A stretch of 64,000 nt of DNA. It comes from Oleiagrimonas sp963817755. GTDB lineage: Bacteria > Pseudomonadota > Gammaproteobacteria > Xanthomonadales > Rhodanobacteraceae. Position 1 is the first letter of the stretch; each line of letters starts with the position of its first letter. The DNA lies in NCBI GenBank assembly GCA_963817755.1, contig CAWFPB010000002.1:620001-684000 (forward strand), in the 5' to 3' direction. The translations under genes were made by a program, and so were the position numbers. The notes beneath the pieces are model-generated. The model had not been told where the DNA came from and made no database searches. It saw nothing but the letters and a program-made list of their open reading frames with translations. Positions 48,354 through 58,062 of the stretch are shown here, piece after piece.

Positions 48354-49118
48354 TCAGCAATCGCCCGCATCGTCTGCGCTGCGTTTTCCGGCCGGCTTCC
48401 GGAACTGCCGGATCATCACCGGTAGCAGGGCCAGGAGTGCCAGCGCGCCAAGCGGCAACAGCAGTTGCGGGTCCAGAAGCAGTTGCCAGCCGAAGGCTCT
48501 TCCGCTCTGCAGGTTGCGCTTCAGGTCGGCGCCGATCGCGGTCTCGAAGATCAGCATCAAGGTGCCGCCCATGTAGGTCGCGCTCACGAACAGCCAGAGC
48601 GGGCAGCGCAACCAGGCCAGCGCCACGCTTACCCCGCCGAACGGAAAGACCGGCACGAATCGAAGAAACAATGTGTAGTTGACGGGATGCCTGGCGTATC
48701 CGTGGCGCAGGCGTCCGGCCAGGCCCGGAGCCGTGCGGCTGCCGGATGCGAAGGCGTAGCGGCTGGCCAGGAACAGCAGCAGCGATCCCAGCAGCAGTCC
48801 GATCGAGGACAGCAGGGTGCCCTGCAGTTCTCCGAACACCAGTCCACCCCCGATGATTACCAGGATGCTGATGGGAAAGCCGGTCGCGGTGACCACGGTC
48901 AGCAGGCCGATGTAGGCCAGTCGCGACATCCACGGATCAGCGTCGACGGCTTGCAGCAGTGCGGCGTGTTCGGCGGCCAGGTGGGCAGGCGCAAGGTACC
49001 GGCCCATGCCACCTGCCAGCAGCACCACGCCGGTGCTCAGCAGCATCAGCAGGGGGAGCAGGGCGCGCAGGCGTCTCACGGCAAGGCATTCCATGGCGGG
49101 CAACGGGTGGATGTGCAT
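48354..49118 (-). CDS. VTT/DedA-type (TVP38/TMEM64) membrane protein
   Basis: About 254 residues from ATG 49118 (ATG 49094 or a TTG at 49127 are alternatives). It has five or six hydrophobic segments and the VTT/SNARE-associated signature, including TATGFPISILVIIGGGLVFG and FLRFVPVFPFGGVSVALAW. The family includes lipid-flippase-like DedA/TMEM41B relatives. The specific role is unknown. It lies 69 bp upstream of the hybrid kinase on the same strand. Confidence 0.87.
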   Translation of the reverse strand: MHIHPLPAMECLAVRRLRALLPLLMLLSTGVVLLAGGMGRYLAPAHLAAEHAALLQAVDADPWMSRLAYIGLLTVVTATGFPISILVIIGGGLVFGELQGTLLSSIGLLLGSLLLFLASRYAFASGSRTAPGLAGRLRHGYARHPVNYTLFLRFVPVFPFGGVSVALAWLRCPLWLFVSATYMGGTLMLIFETAIGADLKRNLQSGRAFGWQLLLDPQLLLPLGALALLALLPVMIRQFRKPAGKRSADDAGDC

Positions 49119-49166
49119 CGTACCCAATCCCGTTGCCGGTACCCGAGGCGGTGTGTTCTGCGACGT

Positions 49167-50224
49167 TCACGCACGGCGGGCGAACACCGTGATTTCCTCG
49201 CGGTCGTGGTACAGCTGGCGGGCGCGAAGATCCAGCGGCTGGGCGGCCTCCCCGCGCACCCGGTCCAGGCACAGCCGAACCTCCTCGTAGCGTTTCTTCA
49301 TCGGCAGCTTGAGGTTGAACACGGCCTGCCGGCACCAGCCCTCGCGCAGCCAAAGGCCAATGCGCGCGGCCACGCGGCGAGGTTGCTCGACCATGTCGCA
49401 TACCAGCCAGTCGACGGGCTTTCCGGGTCGGAAACGGAAGCCGTCCTCCCGGCGATGCTCGACCAGGCCGCTCTGCATGAGTGCATGGTCCATCGGACCG
49501 TTGTCCACGGCTGAAACGTGGATCGAGCGCTGCACCAGTTGCCATGTCCAGCCGCCTGGCGCAGCACCCAGGTCGACTGCGGTCATGCCCGGCTTCAGCC
49601 AGGCCTCGCGTTCGGATGCATCGAGCAGGGTCAGGAAGGCCTCTTCCAGCTTCAGCGTGGATCGGCTGGGTGCCTCACGTGGGAAGCGCAGGCGCGGGAT
49701 GCCGCCGGGCCAGGGCGCGCTGCGTTCGACGTGGGTCGCCGCCACCAGGGCGCGAGTCGGCGACAGCAGGGCCACGTGCAGTCGCCAAGGCGAGGCGCGG
49801 TCGATCAGTTTCTCGCGCTTCATGCGCGCGATAAGGGCGGCATTGAGCGCGCGGCACAGTGCGCGCAGCTCGCGGCCGGCGTCGCCGTCGGCGGACTCGA
49901 CCCAGGCGTCGCACCAGCGTCGCGGATCGGCCTGGATGATCGGCAGCAGCTGGGCCAGGCGGTCCTGGCGGTCCAGTTCCTCCACGCCGCCGATGCCGTG
50001 CAGCAACTGGCGCGCGAAGATCGGGCCGTGCGGCCCGGCCTGTTCGAGCAATCGCGCGGCGGCATCGGGGTCCAGACTGACGAATTGGACGAAACCGTCG
50101 CCACGGACCGCGCGCGGATATCCGCCTCCGCCCGCCCGGCCGTCCAGCTCGGACAGCTCCTGCGCGCATTCGGGCTCGAAACCCGGACGGCACCAGGCCA
50201 GCAGGCGATGGCGCGCGTCTTCGC

Positions 50225-50228
<4 letters not shown>
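49167..50228 (-). CDS. rlmM: 23S rRNA 2'-O-ribose C2498 methyltransferase RlmM
   Basis: 353 residues. An N-terminal THUMP-like domain (LLAWCRPGFEPECAQELSE) precedes a Rossmann methyltransferase domain with the SAM motif AVDLGAAPGGWTWQLVQR, VDWLVCDMVEQP, and the catalytic Lys in FNLKLPMKKRYEEV. Start GTG 50228 overlaps the glnS stop as GTGA, so the two genes are coupled. Confidence 0.95.
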
Positions 50229-51952
<1,724 letters not shown>

Positions 51953-52075
51953 CGGGCGCTCTCAAATTCGGGTGCGGCAAAGCAGCCAAGTGTAGCGCAG
52001 CCGGGCCCTGCGGGGTCGATTCCGGCGTGCATGCAGGCCCTTGCAGGTCCGTCGCCACGCGAGTAGCTTGAACCC

Positions 52076-52354
52076 ATGCGTATCGTCTACCGCGCCGAAT
52101 CCGTGATCGACGCGCATCTGGTCAAGGATGCGCTCGAGCACGAGGAAATTCCCGCCTTCATCGCCGGCGAGCAGCTGATCGGCGGCGTCGGGCAGTTGCC
52201 CGCGCGCGACTTCATCCACGTCTCGGTGCCCGATTCGTGCGTGGAGGCGGCGCTGCCGGTCGTGCGGCAGGTCGAAGCACGCCTGGTCCAGGCCCGCGAA
52301 GTCGCGGCCGAGGATCCGGACTGGGGCGACCACACGTTGCCTGCCACATCCTGA
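52076..52354 (+). CDS. DUF2007 family protein
   Basis: 92 residues. MRIVYRAESVIDAHLVKDAL, AFIAGEQLIGGVGQLPA and FIHVSVPDSCVEAALPVV match the small DUF2007 (putative signal-transducing) family, which has a ferredoxin-like, PII-reminiscent fold. Function unknown. It is divergent from glnS (123 bp) and 55 bp upstream of apt. Confidence 0.85.
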   Translation: MRIVYRAESVIDAHLVKDALEHEEIPAFIAGEQLIGGVGQLPARDFIHVSVPDSCVEAALPVVRQVEARLVQAREVAAEDPDWGDHTLPATS

Positions 52355-52409
52355 CCCCGTTTCCTTTCTTGGCTTGTGCCGCCAGGTGCGCCATGGAGCC
52401 TGCTTCACG

Positions 52410-52931
52410 ATGCACGCACTGCACGAGCTGATCCGCGACATCCCCGACTTTCCGCAACCGGGCATCCGGTTCAAGGACATCACCCCGCTGCTGGCCGATG
52501 CCGGTGCCATGCGCCAATGCATCGGGGCCATGGCCGAACCCTGGCGCCAGGCCGGCATCGGTGCAGTGTGCGGCATCGAGGCGCGCGGCTTCATCTTCGG
52601 TGCCGCGCTGGCGCAGTCCCTGGGCGCCGGCTTCGTGCCGGTGCGCAAGCCCGGCAAGCTGCCCGCCGAGACGGTGGGCGTCGATTACGCCCTTGAGTAC
52701 GGCAGCGACCGGCTGGAAGTGCACCGCGATGCCGTGCGCGAAGGCGAGCGCGTGCTGCTGATCGACGACGTGCTGGCCACCGGCGGCACACTGGCCGCGG
52801 CGGCCGAGCTCATGCGAATGCTGGGAGCTGACCTTTGCGGGGCGTCTGTCGTGATCGAGCTGGAGTCCTTGGCGGGTCGCAAGCGCTGGCTCGCCGATGC
52901 GCCGCTGCATGCCTTGCTGAGGTACGGCTGA
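52410..52931 (+). CDS. apt: Adenine phosphoribosyltransferase
   Basis: 173 residues. Type I phosphoribosyltransferase with the PRPP-binding motif VLLIDDVLATGGT and the APRT-specific IRDIPDFPQPGIRFKDITPLL and GIEARGFIFGAALA. It salvages adenine to AMP. ATG 52410 is chosen; a TTG at 52374 would add 12 residues. It converges with the roadblock gene, 30 bp away. Confidence 0.95.
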   Translation: MHALHELIRDIPDFPQPGIRFKDITPLLADAGAMRQCIGAMAEPWRQAGIGAVCGIEARGFIFGAALAQSLGAGFVPVRKPGKLPAETVGVDYALEYGSDRLEVHRDAVREGERVLLIDDVLATGGTLAAAAELMRMLGADLCGASVVIELESLAGRKRWLADAPLHALLRYG

Positions 52932-52961
52932 CAACGGGCGCCTTGTACGGTGCGTTGATGC

Positions 52962-53369
52962 TCAAGCGATGTCACGGGCACTGCGCAGCGCTTCGCCGAT
53001 GGACGCCGCGCACGTGCGGGAATAGCCAAGAACCATGCCCGGACGGGTCCTGGCCTCGGCCAGGGTGGCCAGGATCAGCAGGCCGCCAATCCCGGGAATT
53101 TTAGAGACCACCAGCTTGCCGCGGCTGCCGTCGACCAGGACATGATCCAGGGTGCCGGCTTCAAGCTCGCGCAACATGGTGTCGCCCAGGGCGACCAGCG
53201 AACTGCTCATGGCCGCGAACTTGTCCATGTCCATCGAACTGGATGCCAGGTGGGCGAAGGAGCGCCCGTCCCGCAGGGCCAGCATCGTGGCCTGCACCCC
53301 CCGGCAACGCTCCCGGAGCTGTTTCAGTTCCTGCATGCATGCATCGCGGTCGGCGGGGCTCAGTTTCAT
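52962..53369 (-). CDS. Roadblock/LC7 domain protein (MglB/CvnB-like), cassette gene 5
   Basis: 135 residues. A single roadblock/LC7 fold: an N-terminal helix (MQELKQLRERCRGVQATMLA), DGRSFAHLASSS, ALGDTMLRELEAGTLDHVLVD and KLVVSKIPGIGGLLILATL. Such proteins bind small GTPases and can act as GTPase-activating partners (MglB) or conservon components (CvnB). Its ATG overlaps the stop of the GTPase gene as ATGA, which implies coupled translation and a physical partnership with that GTPase. Confidence 0.88.
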   Translation of the reverse strand: MKLSPADRDACMQELKQLRERCRGVQATMLALRDGRSFAHLASSSMDMDKFAAMSSSLVALGDTMLRELEAGTLDHVLVDGSRGKLVVSKIPGIGGLLILATLAEARTRPGMVLGYSRTCAASIGEALRSARDIA

Positions 53370-53929
53370 GCTTGCTCGGCCTCCCCGGCATGCTGGCCGG
53401 CGTACTTGCGGATGGTCAGCAGCAGTCCGGTAATGCGTACGATGTCCGCCTTGCGCCGGGCATCGATGACGTTCACCGGGGCGGGCACATGATGATCGCG
53501 CAACAGCTGCAGACAGCGCTCCCGCAATGCCTGGGGTGCTTCGTCGAGCTTGTTGATGGCGACCACGCAAGGATGGCTTCGCAACTCCCGGACATAGGTT
53601 TGCAGGGTTTCCTCAAGTCCCTCGGCGGCCCTTGGTGATGTGCCGTCGACCAGCACGATGATGCCCAGAAGCCCCTCGCGGATGACATCGAACATGAAAT
53701 GGAAACGCGCCTGGCCCGGCAAGCCGTACAACAGCAATCGGGAGCCGTCATCCAGTGGCAGCTCGCCGTAATCGAGAGCCACCGTGGTGGTCTCCTTGAT
53801 CGCGGCCAGTTCATCGGTACAGCCGACGTCGGTGCTGACCGGGGGGATTTCGCTGAGAGCCCCGATGCAGGTGGTCTTGCCGGATCCCGGCTCACCGATG
53901 AAGGCGATTTTGGCGGTCTGACTGTTCAA
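53366..53929 (-). CDS. MglA/CvnD-like small GTPase, cassette gene 4
   Basis: About 187 residues from TTG 53929. G1/Walker A FIGEPGSGKTT, a switch II segment LYGLPGQARFHFM (the usual Asp of DxxG is replaced, as in other PGQ-type bacterial GTPases), G4 INKLD, and a G5-like VIDAR. These mark the MglA/ATP_bind_1 group found in polarity switches and actinobacterial conservons. The TTG overlaps the stop of the upstream gene (TTGA) and the stop overlaps the downstream roadblock ATG. No ATG lies at the expected N-terminus, so the TTG is inferred from the P-loop position. Confidence 0.87.
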   Translation of the reverse strand: MNSQTAKIAFIGEPGSGKTTCIGALSEIPPVSTDVGCTDELAAIKETTTVALDYGELPLDDGSRLLLYGLPGQARFHFMFDVIREGLLGIIVLVDGTSPRAAEGLEETLQTYVRELRSHPCVVAINKLDEAPQALRERCLQLLRDHHVPAPVNVIDARRKADIVRITGLLLTIRKYAGQHAGEAEQA

Positions 53930-54588
53930 GCCTTGAATCCCAGTTTTCGTCCGATGCCCGCAATGAGATGCCGCCATCGGGCCGGTGGCAGTTCGCAGGG
54001 CGTGGTGGAGGAGGACTCCGTCAGCGCATCGCATGCCTGCAGTACCTGCATGCAGCGGTCGATTTCGGAGCGGTGGATGCCGGTGCAGCGGGTCAGCTCC
54101 TGCAGCGACATGCTGCGGGCCGAGAGGGCGGCCATCATCTGCTGCCATGCCGGCGGATAGGTCTCGAAATCCAGTGGCCAGAACCGGAGCCGCCATGCCT
54201 GCACGGTCGTCGAATCGCTGCCGGACCGCGGAGGAACCGGCATCGTTGCGACATCGTCAGCGGCTACTTCGAATTCGTTCAGTACGGCCAGGATTTCCGA
54301 TGCGCGCAGCGGTCGGTGGATGGCCGGCCCGTCGTGTTGTCGGGGACGGCGTACGCATGCGATGACCGGTGTACCCGCGGATACATCGAGCTTCAGGTCG
54401 GTGGTGTCCATGCGCGCAAGGACAAGGTGGGCCTGCTCGGGCGCCACGACTGTCCATTCCTGCTTGAGGTAGGGGTCGAGCAGGCCGAGCAGGGACCGCA
54501 GTGCGTTGGCATCGTCTTCGGAGAAGTGGAGGCACGCAATGCGCCGCCGCAGGCGGTTCTGACGTGAAATTGGCGCCCTCATCGTCAT
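53926..54588 (-). CDS. Unknown protein with probable winged-helix C-terminus, cassette gene 3
   Basis: 220 residues with no named family I can assign. The first 100 or so residues look alpha/beta (CLHFSEDDANALRSLLGLL, EQAHLVLARMDTTDLKLD, PVIACVRRP), like a degenerate receiver. Residues about 145-195 (QQMMAALSARSMSLQELTRC, GIHRSEIDRCMQVLQACDAL) read as a helix-turn-helix or winged helix. A wHTH protein beside a roadblock and a GTPase parallels CvnC (DUF742) of conservons; this is an analogy, not a detected homology. Start ATG 54588, with ATG 54582 in frame. The stop overlaps the GTPase TTG. Confidence 0.8.
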   Translation of the reverse strand: MTMRAPISRQNRLRRRIACLHFSEDDANALRSLLGLLDPYLKQEWTVVAPEQAHLVLARMDTTDLKLDVSAGTPVIACVRRPRQHDGPAIHRPLRASEILAVLNEFEVAADDVATMPVPPRSGSDSTTVQAWRLRFWPLDFETYPPAWQQMMAALSARSMSLQELTRCTGIHRSEIDRCMQVLQACDALTESSSTTPCELPPARWRHLIAGIGRKLGFKA

Positions 54589-54680
54589 GAATTCCGAGAC
54601 GATGAGGGTGCCGGGATGGACGGGTCCGCGCCAAGCTCATGGGCACTGCGCATCGGGACGGTTCGCCACCCGTGCATGGT

Positions 54681-55085
54681 TCAGACCGCCGCTTCGACCG
54701 ACGTCATGGCCGCACGCGCCTTCACCAGGACCATGCCGATGTTGGCGGAGACCCTGGACACGAACACCGCGGCGTGATCCGGGTTGCGCTTGGAGCGGAT
54801 GAAGACATGGATCAGGTTGGTCGAGAACACCACAATTTCATTGAAGTAGTGGTGGTTGCTGTCCGGCAGCCCACGCGTTTTGTTGAACATCTGCTCGATG
54901 GCGACGACGTTCTTTCCCTGGAACAGGTCGCCGGTTGTGGCGGCGACCAGGTCCAGCACTTCACTGGGGTGGGAGTCGACGGTTTTCACCCCGAGCAGCA
55001 TGCCGCTGACCATGTCTACGTAGCCGGCGGCGACACATTCGGGAATCTGGTTTTGGGCTTCATTTAGAGCTTTATCAAGCGACAT
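54681..55085 (-). CDS. Roadblock/LC7-like protein, cassette gene 2
   Basis: 134 residues. It is predicted alpha/beta with a roadblock-like plan: an N-terminal helix (LDKALNEAQNQIPECVAAGY), VDMVSGMLLGVKTVDSH, a central helix with AIEQMFNKTRG, strands EIVVFSTNLIHVFIRSKRN and HAAVFVSRVSANIGMVL, and a final helix. It is divergent from the roadblock protein at the end of the cassette. It starts 26 bp after the ATPase-phosphatase gene; a 92-bp gap with no visible feature separates it from gene 3. Confidence 0.78.
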   Translation of the reverse strand: MSLDKALNEAQNQIPECVAAGYVDMVSGMLLGVKTVDSHPSEVLDLVAATTGDLFQGKNVVAIEQMFNKTRGLPDSNHHYFNEIVVFSTNLIHVFIRSKRNPDHAAVFVSRVSANIGMVLVKARAAMTSVEAAV

Positions 55086-55110
55086 CTTCAATTACCTATG
55101 GTTTGGGGGG

Positions 55111-56307
55111 TCAATGCCAGTCGCGGATGCGATCGGCGAAATCGTGGATGAATCCGAGCTGGACCTCGGTCTGGATGGCGTGTGGTCTTATTGCACGAAC
55201 CCTGTCGATCGCAGCATCGGGGGCATGGCCCTGCCACACTCCGATCGCGGCGAGCATGGTGCCGGTACGCCCCAGGCCGCCGCGGCAGTGCAGGGCGACG
55301 CCCCTGCCGGCATCGATTTCCGGCGAGGTCAGCCGGCAGATGTCCACGGCCTGGGAAAACGTCGGTACGCCCATGTCGGCGATGGGGAAGTGGTAGTGGG
55401 CAATGTCCAGCGCGCGTAGGCGCTCGACGGGGTATTGGCACTTTTCCTCCAGGCAGAAAAGCTGCGTCACCCCCTTGTCGGCGAGTTCCTGGAATTGTGT
55501 TTCCAGGTCGTCCATCAGTCCCGGGCGACTCATCCCGCAGAGCGGGGTCTTGTCCAGCCACCACAACCCCTCGACCGACGTTTGCACATCGTCTTTCGGG
55601 GTACCGACGATGCAGTTGCCGGTAGCGACGTAGGTTCGGGCAAGTGGCGTGGACGGGTGGCGAAAGAAGCGATCCGAAGGTGCGGTCTCCCAGATACGGC
55701 CTCCGGCAAGCAGTGCGGTATACCCGCCCAGCGTCAGGCAGTCGCGACGGTTGTGGGTGGCCACCACCAGCGTGGCGCGCAGTACAAGTGCGGCAAGGCG
55801 CGCACGCACGGCGTCCAGCTCGACGCCATCGATACCGGCCGTGGGTTCATCGACCAGATACAACGCACCTTCCTGTTCAAGCAGGGCGAGCACGCCCAGT
55901 GCGCGCCGCTGGCTGCGTGAAATCGAATAGGCAGGACGACGCAGCGCGGAAGGCGAGATGTCGAGGTTGTGACGTGCAACCCATGCCCAGACATAATCAG
56001 GCGGGCACGCGAGCAGGTCGGACAATTGCAATTCCGGCGGAGCTTGCTCATCGAGTGCGAAATGCTGGGGAACGTGCACGATGCTGCACGGTGGTCCGGA
56101 ACGACCGCTTGAGCCGAGGGCGATGTTTCCCCGGACCCGGATGTGTTCCGGTCGTTGCTCGCCGCGCAGGGCATGCAGCAGCGAAGACTTGCCGCTACCG
56201 CCGGGTCCGACCAGGAACAGCAGCCCCGGAAACTGGACATGCAGGTTGACGTCATGCAGGACGGGCCGATGCTCTCGCCAGATGGCAAGTTGGGAAATGT
56301 CCAACAC
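55111..56307 (-). CDS. ABC ATPase fused to dual-specificity-type phosphatase, cassette gene 1
   Basis: 398 residues. The first 215 or so residues are a soluble ABC ATPase: Walker A GPGGSGKSS (34-42), a degenerate signature (YSISRSQRRALG in place of LSGGQ), Walker B LYLVDEPTAGID (Glu154) and the switch His in VVATHNRRD. Residues about 215-398 are a cysteine phosphatase: the general-acid Asp311 in FPIADMGVPT lies 30 residues before the P-loop HCRGGLGRTGT (Cys341, Arg347), the spacing of dual-specificity phosphatases. No membrane segment is present. The start is GTG 56307 or the TTG next to it. It is the first gene of the signalling cassette. Confidence 0.9.
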   Translation of the reverse strand: MLDISQLAIWREHRPVLHDVNLHVQFPGLLFLVGPGGSGKSSLLHALRGEQRPEHIRVRGNIALGSSGRSGPPCSIVHVPQHFALDEQAPPELQLSDLLACPPDYVWAWVARHNLDISPSALRRPAYSISRSQRRALGVLALLEQEGALYLVDEPTAGIDGVELDAVRARLAALVLRATLVVATHNRRDCLTLGGYTALLAGGRIWETAPSDRFFRHPSTPLARTYVATGNCIVGTPKDDVQTSVEGLWWLDKTPLCGMSRPGLMDDLETQFQELADKGVTQLFCLEEKCQYPVERLRALDIAHYHFPIADMGVPTFSQAVDICRLTSPEIDAGRGVALHCRGGLGRTGTMLAAIGVWQGHAPDAAIDRVRAIRPHAIQTEVQLGFIHDFADRIRDWH

Positions 56308-56394
56308 CTCAAGAATCCCCTGTGGAACAGCACGGCGTCTTGCTTCGGTGCGCCGCTCGCACCATCATGCGGCAAGCTGACGCATGGTCCTATC

Positions 56395-56405
56395 GGGGAA
56401 TCCCC
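56395..56405. promoter_or_regulatory. Palindrome between divergent cassette and LuxR regulator
   Basis: GGGGAATCCCC is a perfect palindrome, extended to a 17-bp imperfect dyad (ATCGGGGAATCCCCTAT, 56392-56408). It is placed 88 bp from the ATPase-phosphatase start and 80 bp from the LuxR-type gene start, a good position for an operator controlling both. Confidence 0.5.
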
Positions 56406-56484
56406 TATGTGAGGTTGACCAGGAGTTGGCAGATAATGAGCTGCCCAGGATGGCTGTCAGGTCGCACACGAGCACTGGGCATCT

Positions 56485-57279
56485 ATGGGAAGCATTCGCT
56501 TGTATCCAACACGTCGCCCGGGTGCCGACAAGGCTCCGGTGCCTGGCAAGAGCGGCGGGAACACCCGTTTCCTGCTGGTCACGTCCAGCCTGCTGCTGCA
56601 GGAAGGTCTATGCGGGATGCTCGGCCGCATGGAGCATAGTGAGCTGGCCTGCGTGCAGGGGCCGGATGCATTCCTGGTCCATGGCGAGCAGCACGGGCCG
56701 CCCGATGTCCTCATCGTCGAGCCCGGCTTCGTGGATGCCATCCGGACATGCCTGCGGGAACGTGGATGGCGCTGCCGTATCCTGGTGCTGTGGGCACGCG
56801 CCCATACCAGTCATGCCCAGGCGAGGCACGCGTTCGGGCTTTGCGGCCTGTTGCGTATCTGCCTGAACGGCCCCGAGCTGGTCACGCTGCTTGAGGATGT
56901 GGCGCACTGCCGCCACAGTTGTGCATGCGATTGCGGCAACTGGCAACGATGCGGGGTCAAGAAGACCATTGAAAGTCCCTCCCTGCCATTGTCGAGACGC
57001 GAGCTCGATGTATTCCAGCTGGTCGGGGGTGGACTGGGCACGAAGGACGTCGCCCGGCAGCTTTCCGTCAGCGTGAAAACGGTCGAGAGCCACCGCGAGA
57101 ACATCAAGCGAAAGCTGGAACTGGACAACGGGGTCGAACTGCTCGAGGCCGCGATCCTGTGGCGCCGAGGGGAGTTCATGGGTGCGGCAGTTCGCCCCCG
57201 CGATTCCGCGAACGATCCGCTGAGCGGGGATGGCTGCCTGGATGACGACGACAGGTTGCAACCCGGGCGCGGCATCTAG
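56485..57279 (+). CDS. LuxR-type regulator with degenerate receiver
   Basis: 264 residues. The N-terminal 130 or so residues resemble a response-regulator receiver (RFLLVTSSLLLQEGLCGML) but the acidic pocket is missing and the phospho-acceptor position is Glu79 in VLIVEP, so normal phosphorylation is unlikely. A Cys-rich linker (HCRHSCACDCGNWQRC) precedes a LuxR helix-turn-helix (about 175-235) with LSRRELDVFQLVGGGLGTKD and SVKTVESHRENIKRKL. It is divergent from the signalling cassette, 177 bp away, and is its likely regulator. The Cys cluster may be a redox or metal sensor; this is speculative. Confidence 0.88.
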   Translation: MGSIRLYPTRRPGADKAPVPGKSGGNTRFLLVTSSLLLQEGLCGMLGRMEHSELACVQGPDAFLVHGEQHGPPDVLIVEPGFVDAIRTCLRERGWRCRILVLWARAHTSHAQARHAFGLCGLLRICLNGPELVTLLEDVAHCRHSCACDCGNWQRCGVKKTIESPSLPLSRRELDVFQLVGGGLGTKDVARQLSVSVKTVESHRENIKRKLELDNGVELLEAAILWRRGEFMGAAVRPRDSANDPLSGDGCLDDDDRLQPGRGI

Positions 57280-57378
57280 GCGCGACGCTGCGCGCACGAT
57301 TGCGGCGACGGGACGCGGGAAACTGTCGACAAGGGGGATGGCGATGACCGGTCGGGGGCTTGGCCGGGTGTACCCGGG

Positions 57379-57960
57379 CTAGTCGAAGTCGGCTTCCAGC
57401 GCCTGGCGCTGCTTCTCTTCCAGGACCACGCTGGCGACGTAGTGCTCGTGGTCGCAGGACAGCCGGACCGTGGCGCCGTTCTTCCAGGCCGCGATCATGT
57501 CCGGGTCCAGTTCCAAGCGCAGGAAATGCACGGCCGAGGTCTTGTCCTCGTTGCTGCGTTCCAGGTCTTCGTCGGCGATCGCCGTGGTGCGGCCGGCGCC
57601 TTCCACTTCCAGGTGGATGCAATCCTCGATGTTGCGCAGTTTCGCCAGTTCGCGCTTGCGCACCTCGGGGTCGCCGTACTCGATCAGCATGGTGGCCTTG
57701 AGGTTGGCGCCGTCCGGGATCAGCGGGTTGTAGGCGCCCAATTCGTCGGCGATGCCTTCGGATTCGAAGATGCGCTCCACGCGCAGCATCTCCTGGACCT
57801 GGTACTGGATGGTCAAACGGTCCTCGAACAGCAGCGTGACGTGCTCGCCCAGGTGCACCTTGCGCGCTTGCTTGTGCGCCAGGACGCGCTCGCGGAATGC
57901 AGCGCGTTCGCGGGCATAGGCTTCGAGGGTGTAGAGGTCGTCTTGGGTGAGTGGTTTCAT
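57379..57960 (-). CDS. DUF3501 family protein
   Basis: 193 residues. MKPLTQDDLYTLEAYARERA, HVTLLFEDRLTIQYQVQEML and HFLRLELDPDMI are typical of DUF3501. These proteins are regularly encoded next to a rubrerythrin and a CCG-type Fe-S protein, as here, suggesting a shared role in peroxide handling. Biochemical function unknown. It follows the Fe-S gene by 102 bp, which contain a heptamer repeat. Confidence 0.87.
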   Translation of the reverse strand: MKPLTQDDLYTLEAYARERAAFRERVLAHKQARKVHLGEHVTLLFEDRLTIQYQVQEMLRVERIFESEGIADELGAYNPLIPDGANLKATMLIEYGDPEVRKRELAKLRNIEDCIHLEVEGAGRTTAIADEDLERSNEDKTSAVHFLRLELDPDMIAAWKNGATVRLSCDHEHYVASVVLEEKQRQALEADFD

Positions 57961-57968
57961 GGCGATAC

Positions 57969-58000
57969 GGGATTGGGGATGGGGGATTCGGGATTCGGGT
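57969..58000. repeat. Heptamer-type repeat, single arm (locus E)
   Basis: GGGATTG, GGGATGG, GGGATTC and GGGATTC-type units in tandem between the DUF3501 and Fe-S protein genes. Only one orientation is present, unlike loci A to C. Confidence 0.6.
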
Positions 58001-58062
58001 CGTAGACCGGACTGGACAGGGGCTTCGGAACCGCCCTTTGTCTTACGAAGTTCCTGCCTTGT

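Noticed and set aside
54589..54680. Possible extra gene or attenuator in the 92-bp gap of the signalling cassette
   Set aside because: No start with a ribosome site, no clear hairpin and no T-run were seen.
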